The notes under the pieces were generated by a model. That model had not been told where the DNA came from. It saw nothing but the letters and a program-made list of their open reading frames with translations, and did no database searches. From assembly GCA_001584585.1 (NCBI GenBank), contig LSYV01000022.1, positions 1,085,066 through 1,149,065 of the forward strand: DNA of 64,000 bases, written 5' to 3'. Within the stretch, counting starts at the first letter, position 1, and each line of letters opens with the position of its first letter. This DNA is from Gonium pectorale (taxonomy: Eukaryota > Chlorophyta > Chlorophyceae > Chlamydomonadales > Volvocaceae). The translations under genes were made by a program, and so were the position numbers. Positions 48,301-60,692 of the stretch are shown one piece after another.

Positions 48301-51300
48301 GTGCTGCGCACCGTGCTGCCCGGCGCCGTGCGCGACGTGGAGCTGGTGCCGCCGCGCTACGCCATGCAGATCGTGCAGCGCCCGCGGCCGCGCGCGCCGC
48401 GCACGCCCGTGCAGCACTTCAAGGTATTCACCTTCATCGACCTCACGAAGGAGGGCGCGCCGCAGCCGCCCGCGCCTCCGCCGCCGCCCACGCCGCCCAC
48501 GCCCACGACGCCCACGCGGCGCAACCGGCACAAGGAGGAGCCGCCGCCACCCCCACCGCCGCCGCCGCCCACGCGCCAGCTCATCCCCGACACGCGCTGG
48601 GTCATCCCCGCCGGCGGCAGCGTGGAGCTGCTGGTCCAGTTCTCCTCCGCCGACGTGGGCAAGTTCACGGAGACCCTGGCCTTCGACGTGCTGGGCGGCG
48701 AGCGTCTCAACACGCTCATCGTGACAGGCACCTGCGACTACCCGCACATCAGCACCGACTACCGCAACGTGTTCTACAAGAAGGTCAAGACGCGGCCGCA
48801 GACGCCCACCATCCGGGGGCAGTACATTATCAGCAAGAACGTGTTCGAGTTCGGGCCGCTGCTGCACAGCAAGGACCCGGTGGGCTACCTGGAGGGCGCT
48901 CACCCGGACAACACTGCGCGCCTGCGCATCACCAACAACGGCATGTTTGACAACCACGTCGAGTTCAGCCTCAAGTCGATGGACATCAAGAAGGCGGAGG
49001 AGGCGGCAGCAGCCGCTGCGGCAGCGGCGCCAGGTGGGGCGGACCTGCATGGGCGGGGGCATGAGGCAGCACGGGCTGGGGCGGGGCGTGCTTTAACGGC
49101 TTGGCAACGTTACGACTTTAGTTAACTGGTGTTGGCGTTTAGAGAAAGGGATCAGCAAGTAGAATTGCTCTTCTGTTGCTGCAAGACCTTTCTTACCCTC
49201 AACCTGTACATTCCCATGGCACAGGTAGCGCCCGAACGTTACCTCTCATGTTGACACTGTTGTATACGCGGAGTTGTAAAACTGGTCCTTCCTAATCCTT
49301 GCCCGGTTCCATATCGCAGGCAGCGGCCGGAAAAAGGTGGAGCCCAAGAAACCCGAGCCCAAAAAGGACCCTAAGAAGGACAAGTCCAAGGCCGGGGACA
49401 CGCCGCACCCGTCGCTGGTGTTGGATAACGTGTTTGTGTTCCACCCCACCTCGCTGGACCTCAAGGTGGACGAGACGCAGGAGCTGTGCGTGTATGCCTT
49501 CCCAATGCACGACGGGCTGGTGGAGGACGTTCTCGTCTGCAGGTGCGCGACCGAAAGACCGAAACTGCTGCCCACCCCAGCCCTATGACCTAAGACCAGC
49601 CGCGCCAGGAATTCATCTGACCAGCCGCACCGGGGCTGCCGGTTCAAGGTGCAGAGCTAGCCAACCTCGTCCTGCGTACCGCAAGAGCCCCTGCGATGGA
49701 AAGAAAGGCTTTCAGAGGCAGTATCAGGCAGATCCTTTCTGACGGCTTCCGGGTGTGCCCTTCGTCTTTGGCTGGGCCTGCAGGGTCAAGGACAACCCCA
49801 CGCCCGTGGAGTTCCCCATCTCGGTCATCGGCGCCAAGCCGCAGGTGCACGTGCGCCTCAACGACGGCACGCCACCGCCCGACTTGTCGGCGCTCGCGCC
49901 CGGCGCGCCGCACCCTCCCAACAGGCTGCTGACGGAGGGCATCATGGTGAGGCGGCATTCTGCCCGGGACACTCATTGGCCGCGTCGCAAACACGGGTGC
50001 TGGCACCGTTACGTTACGGGGTCGGTGTCTGGACTGTGTCGCTCCTGCTTCATTGTCCCGGACTTAGTCCTTTGTAGACTGTACCGTTTGACCCGATCGT
50101 CGTACCCGCGCCTGCCTCTCCGCAGTTCGAGCGGCTGCTCGTGAACAAGAAGGACATCAAGACCTTCACCATCACCAACCCCGGCCTGCTGCCCATAAAG
50201 TGGCGCCTCGCCAACACGGGCTCGCTGCCGAAGGAGTTCACGGTGTTCCCGCAGGTGGGTCCGTGAGCCGTCCGGTCAGTCTACATCGTCTTGCACTTAC
50301 CGGCCACGGCTCCACCCCGTCGCCTCCACATACGCATGAACACCCTTATCTCTTCCCTAATCCCTCGCTCATCCCCTTCTCATCACCTGCCGGGCTGCCG
50401 CACAGTCTGGCGAGCTGGCTGCCCGCTCGGACGTGGTGGTGACGGTGGAGTTCAGCGCGCTGGAGAAGCGGCTGTGCGAGGCCAAGCTGGCGCTGGAGGT
50501 GCTGGACGTGCAGGAGCTGCAGGGCGTGTCGCACACGCTGCCGCTACCCATCAAGGGAGAGGCCTACAAGATCGAGATCGACATCAACTTCCCGCAGGTC
50601 GGAAGGGCGGCGTGCGGATCGGGGTCGGGCTGGAGTGGGGGTACGGCGTGCATTGCCTTTTGCCGGGCAAGGCATGCCGGGCAGGTCCACAACAACAACA
50701 GGCGTACCCACGACACTGACATGCGCCATCTAAACTCAGGGCAAAGTCAGGCAGAGCAGGGGTATTATGTCGGAAGACAGCAGAGCCAAGCCGGGTGCTG
50801 AGCTAGCGCGCTGGCTGGACACCGCAGGTCAACTTCCCAGGCGTGGACTACGGCACGCTGCGCGTGGTGGACGACGTGACCAAGCCCATCTCCATCAAGA
50901 ACACGGGTACGACCCTCGACGTGCGGTGCTTTGCGGCGCGCAGCTGCGCGCGTGTCAAGCGCCAAGGTGTTCTGTCTGCTTCTTTCTCGTCGCTCGTTGG
51001 ATGCGCCGATGCCGTGATGCTGCACAATCGCCAAGACGGGAGGAGCTTGTGTGGCGCCCAACCACGCTGTACTTGATGCCATGTGGTGCCCCCGTTTGCG
51101 GGTGCGATCTGTTTCCCGGCGCAGGCAAGTACGCGATCGCGTACAACTTCACCATGAAGCCCGGCTCCGTGCTGCAAGGGCTGCTCGCCATCATGCCCAC
51201 CTCGGGCAACATCGACCCCGGCAAGGAGGCCAAGATCGAGCTGGCGTGGAACAAGGACAAGTCGCTCAAGTGCGCACACATGGATCCCTTCAGCGCCTCG

Positions 51301-54300
51301 CCTGGCCCTGCCTTTCGATAGTCCTCCACATCATTACTTTGCCTTGTTCTGCCGGCCGGGAACCTCTTCGGGCATCCGCCCACATCAATGCACGATCATC
51401 TTGACAAGGTATCCGCCTCAACTTCGCATCCCGTCATCAGCCCCTGACTGGCTCCTCCCATCCCTCCGCTGCCCTGCAGGAACGAGGTGACTCTTCTAGG
51501 CAACAGCGACGTGACCCTGTCCATCATCGAGCCGCTCACGACCAACCGGGAGGACAGCATCCCCATCCAGATCTCGGGCCGCGCCGTGTTCTCCAAGTTC
51601 GCCGTCACACCCGCGCGCGGCATCCACTTTGGGCCCGTCACCTACAGCACCGCCTCCAAGCCCAAGGTCGTCGAGATCACCAACCTCGGCCAGTTCGAAT
51701 TCAAGTACCGCCTCTTCAACTTCGCCAGCGGCCCGCCGCCTCCGCTGCTGTTGGCTCCGCCGGACAAGGAGGGCGGCAAGAAGGACGGCAAGAAGGAGGC
51801 CGCCAAGGGCAAGGCGCCGCCGCCCGCGCCCCCGCTGGCCGTCGGACCCTTCACCTTCGACCCACCAGAGGGCCTCATACCGCCGGGCGGCCGGCGCGAG
51901 GTGTCGGTAATCTTCAATGCTACCGGCGCGTCAAGCTACAGCGAGGTCCTGGGCATAGACATCACGGAGCGGGACTTCAGGGAGCAGCCAGAGGGCATCT
52001 CCATCGAGGTGGCGGGCGAGTCTTGTATCCCGGGCATCGATGCGGAGAACACGGGGGCTATCTTTGAGGAGCACGTCATCTCGGCGTCCCTGGACCCCTT
52101 CAACCCCGTCAACAACGAGTACTCGACGCGGGAGCGCGTCTTCAACTTTGGCGCCGTGCTGGCCCAGCTCGGAGGCGCGGAGGAGGCGGCAGCAGCGGCG
52201 GCGGCTGCGGCAGCGGCCAGCAAGGCCGCCGGCAATGCATCGCCGGAGCCGGCGGACCGCAGCGGCGGCAGCGCAACGCGCAAGAAGGCGGCTGCGGCTG
52301 CCAAGGCCGCGGTGGAGAAGGCGGAGGCGGCGGGCCCGGGCGCGGTGGCGTTGGCGTCCCATGCGGTTCGCGCCAACCTCAAGTTCATCAACCCGGTCAA
52401 GGTGCCCTGCGTGGTGCACTTCACGCTCAAGCCGCGCGGGAATCTGCCGCCAGGTGGGGCGCGCTGCCTGCTTGCGTTGCGATGGTCACTGTAAGGTTAC
52501 CACAGGGACGGCAGTATTTGCCCTGTGCCGTGTCACCAACTCAGATATCGAGGCTGCGCCGAAGCTTACAGTATCAGCCTGCCATCCCTCGCCTCGGCAT
52601 TCTGCTGCTGCATGCGATGGTGCCGAGTGCTCGCTGCCCTGCTGTTCCAGCTGACCCGTTGTTCAGCCCATGTTGCCCATCCCCGTCTGCCCTCCTGTTC
52701 CGCCAGGCGTCACGCTGCCCTTGGAGGTGTCACCCTCCACGCTGGTCATCCCGCCGCTCGAGTACCGCTACACCGCCGTATACTTCGCGCCGCGCGCCAT
52801 CCAGACCTACGTCGCCACGCTGGAGGCGACGGTGGAGAACGGCGTCGACCCCAAGACCAAGGGCTTCAGCTGCGAGCTGCGCGGCGAGGGCACGCTGCCC
52901 ACCCTGGCCATCACGGAGCCGACCCAGATCGACTCCCACGGCCGGCCGGTGCTCAAGTTCCCCCGCATCCTGCGCGGCCGCAGCAACACACAGCGCATAG
53001 CGCTCAAGAACAACGGCATCCTGCCCGCCAAGGCGCGCATCGAGATGGCGCCGCACCCGGCGTTCCGGCTTGAGAGCAGCAGCGGCAACACCGTGGCGGC
53101 GGGCGAGTCGTTCATCGTCGAGAGCAAACGCGGCGTGTCGTACAGCGTGGTCTGCACGCCCGACGCGGTGGGGCCGGTGCAGCATGAGCTGCGGCTCCGC
53201 GTGACCAACAACCCGTTCGAGGACTACAGGTGCGGGGTTGGTGCTCGGTGGTGGGAGATCGAGAGGGCTCGATGCGGAAGTGGGGCTCGCGATAGATGCC
53301 TTGAGCGTGAGTGAGTGAATCGAACGGTTATGGACTTCAGAAGCCTCAAAAGGACCCTGATAAGTGTGGCCCTTAGTTTGTTAGCACGGGAAAGCCCGTG
53401 ATGAGCCCGTGCGGGGCGCCTCGGGCGGCGGCAGCGTCACGTAGCAGCAGTGTGTTCTCAGGCCAGCACCCACCGATCGCTCACACCCCTTGCCTCCCTC
53501 CGTCCTCCGCCCCAGGTTCTTCCTCACGGGCGAGGGCTACCAGGAGGATGTCACGTTCGACGCGCTGCCCAACGACGCGCTGGACACGCTACGGCTGCCC
53601 GATGGACCCGTGGGTCGGCCCGTGGTGGCCGTTTTCACGTTGCGCAACCACTCCACCACCAAAAACTTCCGCTTCCGCTGGCCGGTGCCGGGCGCGCCCG
53701 TCAACGAGGGCGGCGGCAAGCACGGCAAGGAGAAGGACAAGGACAAGGACGGCGGTATCAGCCCCTACCTCACCTTCTCACCCGCCGTGGGGCACCTGCT
53801 GGCGGGCAGCACCAAAGACATCACCCTCACCTTCTCGGCCGCTGCGCCCGTCAAGCTGCAGCCACAGCTCGTCAAGCTGGCGCTGGCCCAGATCAACTAC
53901 CCCGCGGCCGCGCAGCCGGTGGACTGGGACGACCGGTCTGTGGTGGTAGACTATGGGCTGCCGCAGGGGCCAAACGGCCAGCCGGTGGCGCGGCCGGAGC
54001 CGGAGCCGCCGGTGTCCGAGGTGTCGGGCAGCGGCCGTGAGCTGCTGCTCAATGTGCACGCCACGGCGGACAACGCGCGCTACAGCTGCGAGACCGGCCC
54101 GATCGTCTTCAAGCCCACCATGATGTTCCAGACGCGCGCCTACACATTCCCGCTCACCAACGCCTCCAGCGCGCGCATGGACTACAAGTTCGTGGTGGCG
54201 CTGGCGGACGGTTCCACCGCGGACGAGTCCAACCTTTACTCAGTCAGCCCTGAGGGCGGTGTCATTGAGGCGGGCCAGTCGGCGCAGATCACGGTCAAGT

Positions 54301-57300
54301 TCTCGCCCACCGAGGTGGAGGACTGCGCGCGCGTGCTCGTCTGCCACATCCCGCACCTGGACGCCTCCTGCCCGCCGCTTGCGCGGCCGCTGGGCGGCCG
54401 CGTGCTGCGCCCCTGGGCGCACTTTGAGCTGCCCGACTCGGACTACGTCAGCGGCGGGCGTCGCAGCCCCGACATGCCCGGCCCCTCGGGCAGCATTGAG
54501 CCGTTGGACCCCGCCACGCGGGTGCTTGAGGTGGAGTCGCTGGGCGTGCGCGTGCGCAACACCAAGCGCTTCTTCGTGCTCAACCCCACGGGCATCGCCT
54601 ACGAGTTCTTCTGGCAGCCCGCCAATAAGGCGCAGGAGGGCGGGCCCTTTACCTGCGTCACGCGGCGCGGCGTGGTCGGCGGCGGGCGCCGCTTCGAGAT
54701 GGTGTTTGAGTACACGCCCAACACGGACGCCGTGGTGGAGTCCTTCTGGACGTTCCGGATACCCGAGCAGAACATCGAGGTGCCCTTCCTGCTGGTAGGC
54801 CTGGTCAGCGAGCCCCGCGTGATGTTGGACCGGCCGTCAATCAACTTTGGGCAGATCCTCATCGGCTGCAAGGGCCACGCCACCGTCACGCTCGTCAACA
54901 GCGAGCACCTGCCATTCCATTTCGCCTTTGACAAGACGACGTACGACGCAACGGACGAGCTGGTTAAGGCGACAGGTCGGTTCGAGCGGGTTTGTGCTGG
55001 TCCAGCTGTGAGCAGTGAGCTGTCAAGGGTTTGTGGCCCGCTCCTCTGCTACTAGGCACTTGGGACCTGGTCTTCGTGTCGTGCGTCCCAAGATAAAGTT
55101 TCACGCCTGACCGTGCCCCTACCCATCCCCGCCAACTCGCGGCTGCCGCAGGCCAACCCCCGATGGTGGTGCTGGAGCCGTCGTCAGGCACGGTGCCTGC
55201 GCAGGGTAGCGTGACCATCTCGGCCACCTTCACGCCTCGCCTGGAGCGCGACATCAACTACAACGTGCTGTGCACCGTCAAGAACAAGCCCACCCGCCTG
55301 GCGCTCAACATCAAGGGAGAAGGCACTGCCATCCACGAGTCGCTGCAGCTGGAGGACGCGGACGGGAGCACCGTGGTGCTGGCGCCGCGGCAACCCAACG
55401 CCGTGGACTTTGGGCAGGTGTGTGCTTGGTGATGCTCCTCTTGCCCATCCGTGCAACTTAGTAACTGAGCGTGCACCTATGTGACGTCGTGTGTTTGCAT
55501 GACTTGAGGCGGAGAGATGCAGCCCGACGGCGTGTGCTTCTCGTCCGGCGGGTCCTGAACTTGATGCAATGCTGTGCATCTCCCGCAGGTTTTGGTTAAC
55601 GAGCGGTGCGTTAAGGCGCTGGCGCTGGTCAACAGCGGGCAGACCAACTTCAACTTCATCTGGGACGTGGGCACCAACCCGCGCATCGGCATCAGCCCCG
55701 AGAGCGGGATGGTGCCCCGCGGAGAGCGCCTGGTGTGCGAGCTTGCCTACAACCCACACGGGCCAGACAAGTAGGTCCAGATTCCAACTGGTAGCCACAG
55801 ACGAAGCTGCCCTGTATGGCCAGTAGCGGTCTGGCCAGCTGGCCGGTTCTGCCTCCGCTTATCCGCCCTGTCCCCCTCACCCTCACCCCAGGCTGCGCGA
55901 CTACAAGGTCAGCTGCCAGGTGGTCAACGGGCCCAAGTACACACTGCTGCTCAACGGCGTGGGCCACAAGCCGCGACTGGACCTGTCCTGGTTCAACCAC
56001 GACTTTGGGTTACAGCCCGTCTGGCAGCCGGGCATGGCGCCCGCCGTCAAGACGCTGCGCCTGCGCAACGACGACTCGCAGCCCATCGCCGTGGACCCGC
56101 ACTGGGACCCCAACGCGCCCTCGGCAGCCGACTGGCAGGTCGACTGCGGCCCCTCGGTGCTGCAGCCCGGCGAGGCGCGCGAGTGGGTGGTCACGTTCCG
56201 GCCGCGCGGCCCGGCGGCCTGCAGCCTGTCGCTGCCGCTCGAGATCAATGGCCTGTACACGGTGCACGTGGAGGTCAAGGGCGAGGGCAGCCCGCTGCGG
56301 GTCGAGGTGGCCAACCCGGCGCACCGCGCCATCAACTTCGGGCCCGTCAGCCAGGGCGGCTCCACGACGCGTGTGGTGCCCGTTATCAACCGTGGCCGCA
56401 CGCCCGCCACGCTCTGTCTGGCGCCTAGCCTAGACCTGCTGGCTCGCTGCTCGGTGGAGGTCATTCCCACGCCCTCCACCGAAATCCTGCTGCGGCCGCG
56501 CGAGAGCACCGACCTGACGTTCTTCTTCAAGCCCACGGCCCGCATGCGGCCCTTCACGGAGGAGCTGCTGGTCAACCTGTGCGGCATCAACACGCCGCTG
56601 GCCACGCTCACGGGCGCCTGCCTGGGCACGGAGCTGCGCCTGGCATCCGACTCGCTGCCGTTCGGGCCGGTCGTGCTGGGCAGCCGCGCCGTGAAGCGGC
56701 TGCAGCTGGAGAACACCGGCGACGTGGGGACCAAGTTTGCGTGGGACACTAAGGCGCTGGGGCCGCACTTCAGCATCTTCCCCGCCGACGGCTTCCTGGC
56801 GCCGGGGCAGGACGTGAAGCTGGACGTCACGTTCCACCCCACCGAGGTCAACCCCGACGTGCGGGTGGACAAGGTCAAGCTGCGCGTGGAGGGCGGCGCG
56901 GAATGCCTGCTGACGCTCACGGGCGCCTGCATTGCCACCGCGGCGCAGCCTGAGGTAGTCAGCTTCTCCTGCAACGTGCGCGCCTCCGCCAGCCAGAGCA
57001 TCACCATCTCCAACAACAGCAGCAGCGCCTGGTCACTGCGGCCCGTGCTGCAGAACGACTTCTTCAGCGGCCCCGAGTCGCTGGCCGTGCCGCCCAACAG
57101 CAAGGCCACCTACACCGTCACCTTCAAGCCGCTCACCATGTCCTCGCCTGACCAGCCGCACGAGGGCAGCGTCTTCTTCCCCATCCCCGACGGCACGGGC
57201 CTGCTGTACCGGCTGTTGGGCCGCGCCGAGGCGCCGGTGCCGGAGGGCACCATCGAGCGGACGATCCAGGCCAAGTCGCCGCACGTGGAGGTGCTGCGCT

Positions 57301-58602
57301 GCCACAACTGGCTGCACAAGCCACAGCGCTTCCGGGTGCTGCTGGAGCGCAAGGCGGGCGACAAGAGCACGCAGCTGGGCGCGCCCGAGTACGTGGACGT
57401 GCCGCCGCTGAGCGCCAAGGACGTCAAGCTCAGCGTCTACAGCTACACCGCCTCGGTCACGCAGGCGACCGTCACCTTCAAGAACGAGTCCTCCGGGTGA
57501 GCGGCGCGGGGGCTGGGCCGGGCCGGCGGTGGGCTGCGGCTTGTGGCGCGCACCACCCTTCTCGTCCGCTCTCGCTTCAAGCCCACCTCGGCGCCTGTGT
57601 GTGGAGCTGTCACCGCGTCTCCCTCCACCCCGCGCCTGCCGCCTCTCACGCAGCCCCCGATCTGCCGCTTCCTTTCTTTGCAGGGAATACCTGTTCTACC
57701 AGCTGAAGATCGTGGCGTCGGCGGCCGCCCAGCGCGGTACGCTGGGCCTGGAGTGCCCCGTCCGCACGCAGACCACTGCGCGCGTGTCCGTGGCCAACCC
57801 GCTGCCCGAGGACGTGACGCTGCGCGCCACCGCCAGCCACAAGGGCGTGGTAGTCCCGGCAACTGTGCTGGTGCGCGCGGGCGCCACTGCTGACGTCGAG
57901 GTGCGCTACCGGCCGCTGGTGGTCGGCTCGCAGGAGGGCACGCTGCGGCTCGAATGCCCCGAGCTGGGCGCCTTCGAGTGGGCGCTGCGGCTGGGCGGCA
58001 CGCCCACCAACCCCGAGCGCGGCCTCACGTACAACGTGCCGCTGGGCGCGCGCGAGGCGCAGGTGTTCCGCTTCACACACTGGCTGGAGGAGAAGGCGGA
58101 CTACAAGGTCACCTTCAAGTCGTCAGGGACGCACGTGGCCACCGGCGGCGCCTTCACCGCGCCCGCGACCGTGGCCGCGCCGGCGGCGGTGGCCGGCTTG
58201 GCCGCCGGCTCGGAGGCCTCCTTGGAGGTGACCTTTGAGCCGACGGCCATCGGCGAGAACATCCGCGACACGCTCATCGTGTCGTCGCCCACGGGCGGTG
58301 AGTACCAGTGCCCGCTGGTGGGGCGGTGCATCCCGCCCAAGCCGCAGGGACCGGTGGACGTGAGCAAGGGCTCCGCCGTGCTGCCCTTCACCAACGTGTT
58401 CACGGCGGACGCGGAGTTCAGCCTGGCGGTGGACAACCCGGCGTTCGTGGTCAAGGCCTCGGAGAAAATCGCCTCGAAGAAGACCGCCAACATCGCCGTC
58501 AGCTTCAAGCCCGCGGATGCCACCAAGCCGCGGACCGGCAAGCTGACCATCTCGTGCCCCGCGCAGACCAGCTGCCAGTGGGTGTACTACCTGCAGGCGT
58601 AG
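36368..58602 (+). CDS. HYDIN: HYDIN, central-pair (C2b) ciliary protein, complete except for an internal gap
   Basis: Giant protein of the ciliary central pair C2b projection, needed for motility. 32 exons: 36368-36463, 36534-36647, 36830-36952, 37266-38698, 38946-39114, 39285-39443, 39711-39997, 40237-40520, 40771-40915, 41083-41197, 41369-41767, 41994-42476, 42811-42996, 43177-43254, 43434-44327, 44509-44760, 45012-45203, 45526-45824, 46045-49033 (with gap), 49320-49542, 49784-49946, 50126-50254, 50406-50597, 50828-50906, 51125-51269, 51480-52453, 52707-53229, 53516-54975, 55152-55417, 55589-55770, 55892-57496 and 57684-58602. About 4,900 residues are visible. Tandem ASH/MSP-type beta domains run throughout (LDFGYCQTGQC, VLDFGVQLYDRTVEREI). 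The N-terminus FQPFPPEVTFHNYEPF and CTEREKFVVPVLAVGA match animal HYDIN. An adenylate-kinase-like segment starts near 46297 (VIVTGPHLVGTTTQA). Exon 15 adds an Ala/Ser/Gly-rich insert with a coiled coil. Confidence 0.96.
46933..47757. other. Assembly gap (825 N) inside HYDIN exon 19
   Basis: The coding frame before the gap and the correct frame after it (PTGWVGPCTVHVVHLAPEAP) are not in register for an 825-base span. The gap is therefore mis-sized or hides an intron. It removes most of the adenylate-kinase-like domain. Confidence 0.97.
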
Positions 58603-60536
58603 AGGGCGGCGCTGATAAGCGATCGTTGGAGGGTGCTGAGTTTGCGACGATGATGGGGCTAGGGCCTCCTTTCAGCAGATGGGTGGGGCAGAATCAGTGC
58701 ATGCTATTTACCATATGGCGTGGCGCCTTCTGGCGTTGGTAGTGGCGGCATCCTAGTTTTTATGTTGGCCAGTACTGGTGGCGACGGCGGGATGACGTGG
58801 GATAGTTGCCGGTCGGGGCTTTGCATGCACTGGCTATGCTTGGAACACGGTTTCGCGAGAATGCGGCCTGGGCTCTGCTGTGGGTAGGACTGACGTGAAA
58901 CGGACGCTCCGAAACCGGCTGCTGCCCAGCTCGCATCCGGTCGAGATACATGACAAGCCTCCTCCGCACGCGCCGGGTAGGGGGAGGAATTAGATGGCAT
59001 CGGCCTCCTTTCTAGGGAGGGTGCCGACGCGTTGCACAGGACTTCACGACCTGCATGCGCGCTGGGGCAGCACGGCGGGTGGCGCGGAGCACGCGCGCAC
59101 CCAGCGGGTGGTCTTGCCTTGACTGCGGGCCTGACTTGTGCTCGACCGGAGCATTGCAGAGCTGGTGCGTGCGGGCGGAAGACTGCAGGCGGACACAGGG
59201 ACGGCTACCTAGACAGCCGCGTATGTGTTCGCCCCGCTTTGCGGGCATTAGAAAGCATGTGGGCCGCGCGGTTGCGGAGTGTAGACCAACATGCACGGCT
59301 TTACGGTCGGACGCCTACATAGGACGAAGCCGACGATGGGCCTCTTGATGTCTGGTCTAAGTGCAACGATGCGAGCCTACCTACCTGGTCATTCATTCGT
59401 GCTCATCAGACGGGTGTAGGGGGTAGCCAGTGTGCCAACCATGGGCGTGAAGGTTGTAACGCATGGACAGTGGATTGATCACAGCCCTGCGGCCAAACGA
59501 ACGGCGCACTAGCTTACCCAGTTTGTTGGAGGCGCCCGCGCTGCCAACGCGCCCCTCCCCCGCCCGCCGGCCCTGGTGTGTGCGTCAAAGCAGGGGTCTG
59601 GGTGGACGACGGAAAACGCCGTCTGGAGGCAGCTGGCTGAGAAAGGAAAGGAAGCCGGTGCTGGTGCTGCGGCTGCAGGGAGAGGAAACGTCGCGAGGCC
59701 GAAACGTCGTGATGGGGGCCGAAAAGGGGCTGCAAGCAAGGGGAACCACGGCCAAACTGGAGGCGGCTGCGGCTGACAGGCTGCACCAACAGCGGCCGAA
59801 CCAGCTAGCTGCCCCCACCGGCCCGCCCGCCCGCCCGCACATCCGCCTATCCGCCTACCCGGCCTGCCGAGGTCACCGAAAACTACTGAGCCCCGGCCCT
59901 CGCGAGGCTCGCGAGGCCGGGCACTTACGGGCGCGGCTGCGGACTGACTGCTACCGGCACCACCACCGCCCGCCGTGTGTATGTCCGTAGTGGTTGCCTT
60001 CCCCATTTCTGGTTCTCTTTTTTTATCAAACAGTGACGGCACACACACGAAGCGAAGGAGCCCTGCACCTAAAGACCACGCACAGAACAGGAAGATGGGG
60101 AGAAGACGAGACGAACACCAGGACAGGAGACAAGTAGCCGAAGAGTACCCCCGCCTTCGTTCGACTGCCGACGGCCGCCAGCGAGAGAGCGCGCGGCGAG
60201 GGTTCGGTGCTGGTTGCCGACGACAGCATGGCAGGTACGCCACGTGTACCGTACATGTGCGGCAGGACGTGAGCGTACGGGCATGCGGGGTACACAGATT
60301 TCAACGGCGGTTTCACGGTCCACCCGCTGCTTGGTCCTGCAAGACTGGCGCAGCGTGCAAGACATCCCCCTCCCCTAGCAAAAGACGGAAACCCGAACCC
60401 CTACCCCCGCTGTAAACCGCCCAACAGAGCGACACCTGGCACCGGCCCCAAAAAAGAGAAGCACAGCAAGACCCGCTAGAAGGCAAAACCCCACAAAACC
60501 ACCACGCACCCCGAACTCCAAGTCCAACCACCAAGC
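58603..60536. other. HYDIN 3' UTR and intergenic sequence
   Basis: The first part should be the HYDIN 3' UTR, up to the TGTAA near 59455. Beyond it I see no exon chain with family similarity. Long frames at 59463-60243 occur on both strands and are low-complexity. Confidence 0.55.
59455..59459 (+). promoter_or_regulatory. Probable poly(A) signal TGTAA of HYDIN
   Basis: First plus-strand TGTAA after the HYDIN stop, about 850 bases downstream. Confidence 0.45.
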
Positions 60537-60692
60537 TCAGCGGGAAGCCTGCGACTGTGCGCGTGGCCCGCTGATGACCACACCGCCTCCTGCCTTCTGC
60601 TGCAAATCAAACACCTTTTGGAGCTCCATAGCCGCCTCCACCAATGCTCCGAGGGCCACCGCCAACAGCGCATCGAACTGGCTGGTCTCCAT
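60537..60692 (-). CDS. Possible small gene or last exon, unrecognised
   Basis: The 51 residues from METSQFDALLAVALGALV through AAMELQKVFDLQQKA form a convincing amphipathic helix and end at a TGA at 60537-60539. The frame is open further upstream without an ATG. Protein-like pieces upstream on the same strand (LHAALQTLLGLTAIL near 60830-60870; MAAPAPITLPQADALHQG near 61060) could be earlier exons, but I could not join them in phase. No family recognised. It may be the 3' exon of a small protein or chance. Confidence 0.3.
   Translation of the reverse strand: METSQFDALLAVALGALVEAAMELQKVFDLQQKAGGGVVISGPRAQSQASR

Noticed and set aside
59463..60243. Opposed long frames right of HYDIN
   Set aside because: Both strands are open over the same GC-rich stretch and neither shows a motif or a phase-consistent exon chain.
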